Made by a program: the position numbers and the translations under genes. A model generated the notes under the pieces. That model was not told where the DNA came from. It did no database searches and was given only the letters and a program-made list of their open reading frames with translations. Positions 23,445 through 31,006 of a stretch of 64,000 bases of DNA are shown here, piece by piece; within the stretch, counting starts at the first letter, position 1, and each line of letters starts with the position of its first letter. The stretch is from contig NW_025408678.1 of the NCBI RefSeq assembly GCF_020360975.1, positions 930,001-994,000 of the forward strand, given 5' to 3'. The stretch comes from Hirsutella rhossiliensis (lineage: Eukaryota > Ascomycota > Sordariomycetes > Hypocreales > Ophiocordycipitaceae).

Positions 23445-23920
23445 TCTTATAAAGAGAGATATAAGAAGTATATAAAAAGCACGAAGGTAATATTAAAAGT
23501 AAGGGGTCGGATAGGCAGGGCAGAGATATTTAATTCTTATAGGGGCAGTAATTACGGTAGGGGAATAATTATTATATTGCCTTAATTCTCCTTCTTTCCT
23601 CTATCTAACGCCCCTCTTTATACCTATCTAGTATCTTAATTAATAAAGAAGATCTTACTTAAAGAAGCTACTAATATCCTTTTAACTACCGAGCTTTTTA
23701 CCGGTTTTTCCCCTCCTTTCTAGCCGTTGCCGGCATATCCGTCTTATCTCTCGCTACCTCTATAGGAAGCTATCGCTACTTCTACTTCCCCTCTTGCCCC
23801 TACCCTCCTCTCTACACCTCCTTTTAGCTCCTTCCTTAAAACCTGTTTTTTTAGCTTCCTAGGTCCCTCGTGCCAAGGGATATCTCCGAGAACCGCGAAA
23901 TCAGGCCACGCTTCGCGACA
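23445..23920 (-). repeat. Solo Copia LTR with target site duplication
   Basis: On the minus strand it runs from TGTCGCGAAGCG to TTTATAAGA, 476 bp, matching Copia-1's LTR. It is flanked on both sides by GTAGT (23440-23444 and 23921-23925), a perfect 5-bp duplication. No internal sequence is attached, so it is a solo LTR left by LTR-LTR recombination. It retains its TG end and more CpA/TpG than the copy at 20972, so it is either younger or less exposed to RIP. Confidence 0.9.
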
Positions 23921-23925
23921 GTAGT

Positions 23926-24604
23926 AGGCGAGCGAGTGCTAAGCTCGCGGTAAGCTTTTTAATACCGCTATACTTTGCTCTTATATATCTTAGAGCTTCT
24001 AGAGAATAGAGTAAAGGTTCGTGGCCGAATAGTATATTGCCTATTAATTAATATATTCTTACGCTATTAAAATAAATATACTACGGTTTAATTAAGGGGT
24101 CGGTAGGGGGCGGGGATGGTGAGGCACCTCGAAAGCTATAGCGGAGGGGTAGAGACGAATAGCGCACGCCCCGCCACCGGCGCTTCGCAAAATGTCCTCC
24201 GAAAAGGGCAGCCCATCCTCCAGAAGTGGAAGCACTTCCTCTAAAAACGGAAGCACATTTGCGGTGAACCTATACTTTTGTCGTAAAACAGCTCAACTCT
24301 CGACACGGACAAGGCCTTGATTCCAACGCATACACGGCTTTACTCGTCGACCTACATCTGGCCCTCTTCTCTCTCCCTCGACATGCATGACGGTGCATAT
24401 CACGACGCCCCCTCGGCCTACCTTCCAGGCCACGCCCGAGCCCCCTCGACCTACCTTTAAGGCCATGCCCGAGCCCCCTCCGTTCAAGGGGCATCCGTGG
24501 CACCGGCTCCCAGCCTGTTATACGGCCAAGACTCCTTGTTCGAGCCTGGTTCACCGCCCTGCCCGTTTACACGGTGCTGACTCTCTTCTAGGCTATTGAA
24601 CCCC
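23926..24604. other. Boundary from RIPed repeats to ordinary sequence, upstream of the regulator gene
   Basis: Composition changes from TA-rich to normal over about 24070-24200. The right part is the likely promoter and 5' leader of the gene starting at 24605. It holds a 33-bp tandem repeat (24408-24473) but no convincing ORF; the short frames on both strands arise from that repeat. Confidence 0.4.
24408..24473 (+). repeat. 33-bp tandem repeat, two units
   Basis: Two adjacent 33-bp units, each starting CCCCCTCG and ending GCCCGAG, differ at a few positions. A third partial unit (CCCCCTCCG) starts at 24474. It lies 130-200 bp before the ATG of the regulator gene. Confidence 0.7.
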
Positions 24605-26629
24605 ATGAACTACCCCACTGCCTTCAGCTCCCCGCGGGCCTCACCCCTGGGCTCGTCGACTGACCAGACCCTGACCCACTCCAGCCCGGAGCCTCAATTC
24701 GCCTAGCGGCAGCAGCCGGTGTTGGCTTCGCCCTCGACCCTTCATGCTAACAACCGGGGATATCGATACCATAGCGGCGAAATCCCAGGACATCTACCTG
24801 GTGCCAACGGCAATGTCCCTTTACATCTCCAACCGGTCTTCGAAACCCCGGTTGGCCAGGCTAAGGATCCAAGGGTAAGCCAGCCCTCTCACGGGCAGCT
24901 GCTACAACAACCATACCTTGGCACGTATGTCGAACCCGTGTCTGTATCTTACCCTCCGCCATGCCCATATCACGGAAATTCATTGCCGCTCTGCGTCTCT
25001 GCTCCGTGTCATTGTCCTAGGCCGTCGAACCCCCCTACCGCCCCGGTTCCGACTTCCGAACAGGCGCGTTATCCGGATGCCTCGATCGCCAGCCTCGCTC
25101 TGGTGGCGCCGGCCGCGGCATTGCCTTACTCCAGCCAGCAGCCCCCAATCGATCTTGCGGGCTAGGTCGACTATACAGTGCCGCGCAATCTTGCCAGCAT
25201 CTTCGACCAAGGTGTCCCTCCGTTCAGCAGCGTCCCTCAAGCCCTGATCCCGACTCGGCAACAATCGGTGGACAGGCCCGGCGGCTTCCAGAACGTTCAC
25301 ATGCCGCTCCCAAGCGAGAATTGGTCCCGTCAGCCGCATCCTACCCCTTCCGCTCTTGGTCAGAGAGGCAGGCGCAGCGGGGCTCTGCTTCCGAGTGCTA
25401 GGGATAACGCCAAGAACAGGAGGGATGGCAAGGGCGTGTGTATTTGGTGCAAGCTAAATGGCGTTGCTGTGAGTATTGCCCCCTCGTCTGCACCTTGTCG
25501 CCAACCGCGTTCAACTTGGCTGATTTTTGGCAGTGTAAACCCGTCGTCGGGGCTGAGTGGTGTCAAAGATGCGAGAACCGTGGCAAGGCATCGTCCTACA
25601 TCGCCTTCTACTTTATAGACCTAGTAAGAGATAGCAGCACCCGCTTTATAGGTACTACAACTATTGCGTAATCCCCTTTCCTCTCTCGCCCCTTAGCCGA
25701 TTCCTCTCGCTCTTACTTTAGGTTGCCCTATTCTTACTCGGTACCGTGCAGAGCACTATAGCATTAGCCGCCGTCTACTAAACGACCAAACTTAGCAAGC
25801 CATTACACCTAGCTAGATATTAGGCCACATCGACGAGCTTAGCCGGTCCTGCGTCGTCCGGGCGGTTCGGGAAGAGCAGCACTTATATGATTTAGTCCTT
25901 GATCTATGCCATACGTTTCTCTCCGAGGCTATCCGACGCCTATCGACGCACTGCTTACTCGAGCGCTTTATCCGTGAGCAGATGCAAAGGAGCGACTATA
26001 TTCTCTATGTCCGGCCTAGAGATGATCACCTTAACGACGCGCTCTGCCTGCTGGCCAAGTTCGACGATACGCCTGCTCCGGTCACATATAGTCTCGTCAA
26101 CGGCGACGGCATCGCCGAACGCTCTCTAGACGAGGTCGTTTTATTGTTGGCGCACGTCCTATCACTTATATTCGGCCGGCAAATCGAGCACGCCGCCTTT
26201 ACTTACCTCCACAAACATCTGCCTAAGCCTAGGGATATCTCGACCGAAACTATAGGCCACTTTGTGGAGCAGCTCTTTGCGCTCCGGTGGCGCATAGGCC
26301 TCGATAGCCGCCGCCGGATCGGCCTATACTTACTTGGACGCCAGAGGGAGGCCAGCGTACTCTTGTCGCGCATCGAGAGAGACAGGAGCCTCTGCAAGAA
26401 ACTCTACTTTTGCCTCTACCACGCACGTCAGAATCCTAGGTGGAGGCGCCCGGGGGTCGACGAAGCCGCCTTTGGTGATAGGCTCCACTGGTATGCGGGC
26501 ACACGACAAGCCGTCAGCGAGACGCTCTATCAAGTAGACAGCCTCAAGGCTTTTGCCGATTGGATGCGTCGTGGCGAGGAGCTGATTGAAGAGGCGGGGC
26601 TCCAGGAGCAGGATGCTTGTAACTTCTAG
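24605..26629 (+). pseudogene. Zn(II)2Cys6 (GAL4-type) transcription factor with four in-frame TAG codons
   Basis: A three-exon model keeps one frame throughout: exon 1 from ATG 24605 to 25468, intron 25469-25533 (GTGAGT...CAG, branch-like GCTGAT), exon 2 25534-25623, intron 25624-25696 (GTAAGA...TAG), exon 3 25697-26629, about 628 codons. Residues 1-265 are rich in Pro, Ser and Gln. Spliced residues 279-310 read C-X2-C-X6-C-X8-C-X2-C-X8-Y, a zinc binuclear cluster whose sixth cysteine is now Tyr (TAC at 25597). The C-terminal 300 residues are helical and charged. TAG codons at 24704, 25163, 25793 and 25814 break it; each could be a former CAG. The family binds DNA in the nucleus. The model also works as a read-through only in theory, so I call it a pseudogene. 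The cluster call is strong; target genes are unknown. Confidence 0.72.
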
Positions 26630-26975
26630 GCGCCTGCAGGAAACGGTTCGCCGTGACGCCTTGTTTTAGATGATGATCGATGGTATGGCACCGACGGCCT
26701 CGTATGGCTAAGCCTGGAACCTGGAATCTTTTTCGGTTCCTTTTATATTTCCCGCGGTATAGTCACGCGTGGAAGTTACGAATTACGATATCATGATGGA
26801 ATCCCTCTGCGTCAAGAATTAGAGAGGGTAGCTATTATTAGATTAAACAATAATGCATGGTTCCAGTTATATAGTATCGGGGCGGTACTATTAGGCAAAG
26901 GTAGGCTCTACCTATCTGATATATAGCTTTAACTATCTAGCATATAAAAAAGTAGGCTGGTTTTAAGTAAGGGCT
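26630..26975. other. 3' flank of the regulator pseudogene, no gene seen
   Basis: Moderately AT-rich sequence without a recognisable feature. It probably contains the transcript end of the upstream gene. Confidence 0.3.
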
Positions 26976-27276
26976 TGTTATGAACCAGCCAGCCGTGAAG
27001 GGAAGACGGTCAGAATGCAGGCCGCATGGCCGAAGCGCAGGACGCCAGGTGCTACGGACCACGGAAGATCCGTTGACATGAAGGGCACGTGATGGGATCA
27101 GTTGGATCAGTCAGATTGGGCGGATCGGCACTGAGCAGGCTGAACACGATGAGCAATATCTTTACGATAGAAAACCAACGGGTATATATAGCCACCCACT
27201 TCACTCCTTTAGATAGATAGCTCTCCAGCTTTCAACCCACAGATTTCTATCACGATTCCATCTCTAATTCTAATCA
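26976..27276 (+). repeat. Possible solo LTR (301 bp)
   Basis: The segment begins TGTTATGAACC, contains a TATA box (TATATATAG near 27183) and ends in CA before CCTGGG. This resembles LTR organisation, but the flanking 5-mers (GGGCT and CCTGG) do not match and there is no second copy in the window, so the call is weak. Confidence 0.25.
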
Positions 27277-27294
27277 CCTGGGTGCGCCGTCTAA

Positions 27295-27314
27295 ATGGGC
27301 ACCCGGGTGCCCAT
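27295..27314. repeat. Perfect 20-bp palindrome
   Basis: ATGGGCACCCGGGTGCCCAT equals its own reverse complement. Eighteen bases upstream is CACCTGGGTGC, whose inverted copy occurs near 32871. Function unknown. Confidence 0.8.
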
Positions 27315-27626
27315 GTGTCGGTCGCCGAGGACAGGCGGTAGTCTCATATTGGCTGGGAGAACATGCTGCTATTGGGGTGTCCTGCCGTTGTCAGTCTGCC
27401 TCAGCTTGTAGTCGCAATGGCGGGGTCCCAGCATAATCCCGGACCGGCACTCTTACTACGGAGTAGTCCAGCCGGTAATTGCGAAAATTGAGGAAACAGC
27501 CACACCTGAAGTGATGTATTTTCAAAGGGAGCATTTTTTGATACCACTATGCTATCAGATAACAAGCCGTGAATAGCACAAGGCTGGCATTACGTGTCGA
27601 TATGGGTTGGGAAACGGTGGAGCACG

Positions 27627-27656
27627 TTTAGTTTAGTTTAGTTTAGTTTAGTTTAG
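27627..27656 (-). repeat. (CTAAA)6 tail of the LINE
   Basis: Six perfect TTTAG units on the plus strand, CTAAA on the LINE strand, lie downstream of the LINE coding region. This fits the short simple-repeat 3' tail that some LINEs carry in place of poly(A). Confidence 0.6.
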
Positions 27657-27813
27657 TGTATTTTCCGTCCAGCAACTTTTGGTCGCTCAGGTCTCCGCAG
27701 GGGAGCACAGGACGTGCTGAGCTAGCAGGTGTCTACATGCTACATATCGTACACTTCACCCACTATCCAGCATTTCATCGGCTCAACGGCGCTCATGACA
27801 AACCTGTTGCCCG

Positions 27814-28269
27814 TCAGCGGGACGTCCAGGCATGAAGAGAAAGCTGTCCCGTGGTCAGATCAGCCAATTTGCTTCTGGGGCCTTGCAGCCCTTGATGACC
27901 TCGGCGATCGCATGGTCGCGAGACCTTGACGCCGCCCGAGATCGGAGCAGGTAACAGAAAGGATTGAGAGGAAAAGGTAGGGTGAGAGGAGAATGATGAC
28001 CGTCTAGTGGCGTGGGCAGATCCTCCGAAGAAGGAGCTCGCTTTCGCCAGCCTGACGAATTTGTCAAAGTCCTTGCCGATTGCGCGGTTGATGGCTGCAG
28101 CCGGCCAAGGTGCAAGCCGCATACGATGCCGTGGCGCAACCTTTCTGCAGTAAAAGATGTGTGCTGGCTCTTTTCGTCTTCCGCACGAGCACGTCAGTCG
28201 CGCATTGTCGTGACCAAACCTTTCGTGGTAGTCAGCAAAATCCCCATGGTGGGTTCTTGCTGCAAGCAA
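27814..28269 (-). pseudogene. LINE C-terminal cysteine/histidine knuckle
   Basis: This frame encodes LLAARTHHGDFADYHERFGH-like text followed by CSCGRRKEPAHIFYC, a C-X-C-X7-H-X4-C arrangement typical of the C-terminal end of Tad-clade ORF2 proteins. It follows RNase H in another frame, so one frameshift separates them near 28270. The last third of the open frame is probably 3' UTR. Confidence 0.7.
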
Positions 28270-28270
28270 G

Positions 28271-28930
28271 TTACGAAGCAGGGGCCGAGAGCGCCAATTC
28301 TGACGGGCAGCTGGTTGTGGCTTTAAGCCTCAGGTCTCTGTATCGCTCCGGCGCAGAGGCTTCCCACCAGGCCTTGAAAGCCTCTTCCGGCTGCTGTCGG
28401 GCAATCTTTCGCAGGTGCGCTAGCGTCGGGACGTTATCAGCGGGTTCTGGCAGTGATGCTCCCGCCTTTGCCAGAGCATCAGCCTCCTCGTTGCCTGGGA
28501 TGTCAGCATGGCCGGGGATCCAATGGACCTCCACAGCTCCGTATTTTCGCGCCAAAGATTGAAACTCAAGGAAGACCTCTTGCGAGGAGTCGCTCGGCGT
28601 GCCCCGTAAGCATGTTGCGGTCGCGAGGTTGTCGAGGCAGACAAAGATGCGGTCAGTTTCTGGAAGGCTCACCGCAGCCTTCAACCCCTCCAACGCACCT
28701 TTCGCCTCAGCGTCGAAAATCTCGGCGGGCCCGAGACGGCCCTTGTCGCGCAAGACGGTGGATCCGTCCCGATGAACAACATAGCCATATCCGGCGTGGC
28801 CTTCGGTAGAACGGGACCCGTCGGAATAGACGACCAGAGTTCGGGGCGATAGTGCCTGGAGCCAATCGCGAAATTTCTTCGCCGTCTCATTTTCGATGCA
28901 CTCTGCAGAGGCGCAGTCTGCTCTTCGACA
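28271..28930 (-). pseudogene. LINE RNase H domain
   Basis: The frame reads LVVYSDGSRSTEGHAGYGYV, then IFDAEAKGALEGL, VCLDNLATATCL and HWIPGHADIPGNEEADALAK. These are the four RNase H blocks with catalytic D (YSDGS), E (AEAKG), D (CLDN) and D (NEEAD). It would remove template RNA during retrotransposition. No Met is needed because it is an internal domain; the frame is open from at least 28930 down to 28271. Confidence 0.9.
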
Positions 28931-28984
28931 AATCCGCGCTGCAGCAAGGCAGGCCTTGGGCAGCTTGGTAGCAATTCGTCGGAG

Positions 28985-29925
28985 CGCCGCAGCCTAGTCC
29001 GGAAGGGTTTTGGCTGCTTTTGGTACTTCAGCTTGATCATTTCATTCAGTATAGGGCTTTTGGCCTCGACGTGCGCTTCACGAGCGGATGAGCTTCGTCC
29101 AGGGATTTGAGACGCGCAGCAAATGCAGTCCGGCGCGCCTCGAGCAGCAGAGGGACCGGCGGTATCCCTGCCTCCCGGTGCAGAACATTCGTTGGTGTAG
29201 TTCTCCACACTGGCAGGATAGCCCGAAGAGATGTGTAGAGTGCCTTGCTCATCTTCTTTACGAGGTGTCCGATCCTGGACGGTCCTTCCTTGCCCGGCTT
29301 GGTCCAGCGCGGGCGCGTAGAACCAGGATACCAGACCTCCGCCGCGTAGAGCAGCACTGGAATGACGCAAGCGCAGACCGCTCGTCGCACAGCGCTCGGT
29401 AGAGGACCATGCCTGGTGTTTGTCAGTCTCCTGAGATGGAAGGCGACTGCTTGCGCTGGCCGTCCATTTCTCGACATGAGTCTTGAAAGACAGAGTGCTG
29501 TCGAGCCAGACGCCGAGCCAACGCATCGCCCGGCCCGGCCGTTTCTCAAATTCGCCATGGAGCACTGGCGGCGCCGTCTTGGGCGTCGTTCGAGAGAAGT
29601 GCATCACTTCTGTCTTCTCAGGGTCGAAGGAGATCCGTTGGCGGCGCCCACGATACAAGCTCACGCACATGATGAGATGCTTCGGCGGACGTCTCATCCA
29701 GGCTATCGCCGACGCAAAGGATGGCAGTGTCGTCCGCATAGCCGAAACGCCCTTTTGAGCTGCCCAAGCGGTAGATTGGTTCCGTATACAGTAGGAAGAG
29801 GATCGGCGAGACTGGCGATCCCTGTGGCAGCCCGCACTGGAGAGGCGATGAATTCGTTGCGATATCTTGATAGCGGATGCGTGCCGACCTGTCTTGCATA
29901 AGCACGCGCGAAGTGCGAGACCGGG
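28985..29925 (-). pseudogene. LINE reverse transcriptase, partial and frameshifted
   Basis: The RT palm is visible in 29618-29905: CGLPQGSPVSPILFLLYTE, then GRFGYADDTAIL with the catalytic YADD. The thumb continues in a second frame at about 29480-29640 (SFDPEKTEVMHFSR, MRWLGVWLDSTLSFKTHV) and a third at 29046-29558 (VIPVLLYAAEVWYPG, VLHREAGIPPVPLLLEARR). The upstream RT blocks, endonuclease and ORF1 are absent. Confidence 0.88.
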
Positions 29926-30116
29926 TATAGAGTAGTTATTTTCGAACTCTTTACCTATAAACACTAAACTTGATCGCTGATACCCCATTCAACCATAAGA
30001 TCGTGTCGTTGTTTTGCTATTGTCTTTTCGTTGATCGAATTGAGGTGGTTTAGAACCTTGCATAGAAAGATAGCGTACAATTACATCTTGACATTCCCAT
30101 TTCGGGACGCTATCTA
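29926..30116. other. Spacer between LINE and peptidase gene
   Basis: AT-rich sequence, likely the 3' UTR and terminator region of the peptidase gene on the minus strand. No coding content is seen. Confidence 0.4.
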
Positions 30117-30875
30117 CTAGCTACCGGTGTACTGACAGACCACGTCATTTCCGGACGTGTCACAGTTCGTCAGGACGTTGCCGCTCTGGTCCTTGATATC
30201 GATAATGGTGGCGCCGTCGGGGGTGACCGTCCCCCCAGAGCCGGACGCAGAGGCATCGGTGAAGGTGACAGTGCCAAAGTCAACCAAAGGGACAAGTTGG
30301 CCGCTAGACTGGAAGTCTTCCACGATCCACTCGGCATTGGTCTCGCAGAGACTCGATGGCGAATTGGTGAAGGTGTGGGAGACCTTCTGTCCGTTGGACA
30401 GGTTTTCAAGAACCGCAACACCGCCCGTCATGGACGAAGCGTCAACAGACATCTTGATCTGGTCGCCAACGCTGATGTCGAATCCGGTGAAGCTGTGGGA
30501 ATAGTCGGGGATCCACTCATACCACGAGTCGAAGGAGCCGTCGCCGTAGAAAGACACACCGGTCTGGAGGATGGCGGACTGACAGGTGTCGCCATCAATT
30601 CCGACCCACGCAGCAGCGGCGGCGGTAGCGTCGCCGCTAACCTGGGGGACGGTGACGGTTCCCTCAACCTTGTTGAATCCATTGCCGATTTGAACGGCTC
30701 CGGCCCAATTGTTCGAATATTGAGGGTAGCTATTGTTCCTCATGTTAAACCCGGGGCCCTTGGGAACCCGCGTGGCGTCTCGGCGAGTAGCACGCCGTGC
30801 TTCTCTGACCTCAGAGGGCCCCGGAAGGGCGGCAGCGACGCCGAAAACAGCTGCAAGAGTGGTTGCGTATTTCAT
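30117..30875 (-). CDS. Secreted glutamic peptidase, eqolisin family (MEROPS G1)
   Basis: An acid-active secreted endopeptidase of the eqolisin family, 252 residues without intron. I chose the ATG at 30875 because it begins a clear signal peptide (MKYATTLAAVFGVAAALP); the open frame continues 32 codons upstream without sense. A basic propeptide follows (RRATRRDATRVPKG, residues 28-41), then the mature domain from YSNNWAGAV (residues 53-61). The catalytic pair is Gln104 in AILQTG and Glu182 in AEWIVEDF; WVGIDGDTC and WYEWIPDYS are family blocks. Cysteines at 98, 177, 238 and 247 could form two disulfides. Length is typical for aspergilloglutamic-type precursors. It is the only intact gene seen here and sits alone among transposons. 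It probably degrades protein outside the cell at low pH, serving nutrition or host tissue breakdown; which one cannot be told. Confidence 0.95.
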   Translation of the reverse strand: MKYATTLAAVFGVAAALPGPSEVREARRATRRDATRVPKGPGFNMRNNSYPQYSNNWAGAVQIGNGFNKVEGTVTVPQVSGDATAAAAAWVGIDGDTCQSAILQTGVSFYGDGSFDSWYEWIPDYSHSFTGFDISVGDQIKMSVDASSMTGGVAVLENLSNGQKVSHTFTNSPSSLCETNAEWIVEDFQSSGQLVPLVDFGTVTFTDASASGSGGTVTPDGATIIDIKDQSGNVLTNCDTSGNDVVCQYTGS

Positions 30876-31000
30876 AGTGACTGCAGTTGTGGTGAAGAGA
30901 GGCAATCGGGTTTTCGAGGGGCTTTTTTTTCCCTTAGTGTGGAATGTTGAAGGCGAGTGTCTGAAATCCATTTAGATGGAGAATGAGGCACCACTGACTT

Positions 31001-31006
31001 CTTATA
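31001..31006 (-). promoter_or_regulatory. Possible TATA box of the peptidase gene
   Basis: TATAAG on the minus strand lies about 126 bp before the chosen ATG, a usual spacing for fungal genes. No other regulatory motif was clear. Confidence 0.35.

Larger units (their letters stand above)
27627..29925 (-). mobile_element. Tad-like LINE, 5'-truncated and frameshifted
   Basis: On the minus strand the order is RT, RNase H, C-terminal zinc knuckle and a simple-repeat tail, the layout of Tad/I-type fungal LINEs. The 5' end is lost just before the RT core at about 29925, as expected for incomplete target-primed reverse transcription. At least three frameshifts break the ORF, but base composition is ordinary and the RNase H frame is intact. 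It ends some 190 bp before the stop codon of the convergent-sided peptidase gene, which is on the same strand. Confidence 0.88.

Noticed and set aside
20972..23920. A DNA transposon with about 475-bp terminal inverted repeats
   Set aside because: The left repeat follows a polypurine tract as a Copia 3' LTR, and the right one has its own GTAGT duplication, so they are separate LTRs.
24270..24554. A minus-strand Arg/Gly-rich 94-codon protein
   Set aside because: Its low-complexity sequence is produced by the 33-bp tandem repeat and it lies in the leader of the regulator gene.
27627..27656. A telomere-like repeat (TTTAG)6
   Set aside because: The fungal telomere unit is TTAGGG; this 5-bp unit sits at the 3' end of a LINE and fits a LINE tail.
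28681..29988. A single 435-codon minus-strand gene
   Set aside because: Only part of this frame matches LINE RT (about 29480-29640). The rest is out of frame with the RT and RNase H motifs and is a shadow frame.
30297..30950. A plus-strand 217-codon ORF overlapping the peptidase gene
   Set aside because: It is antisense to the eqolisin frame, which has a complete signal peptide and catalytic residues; the antisense text has no motif.
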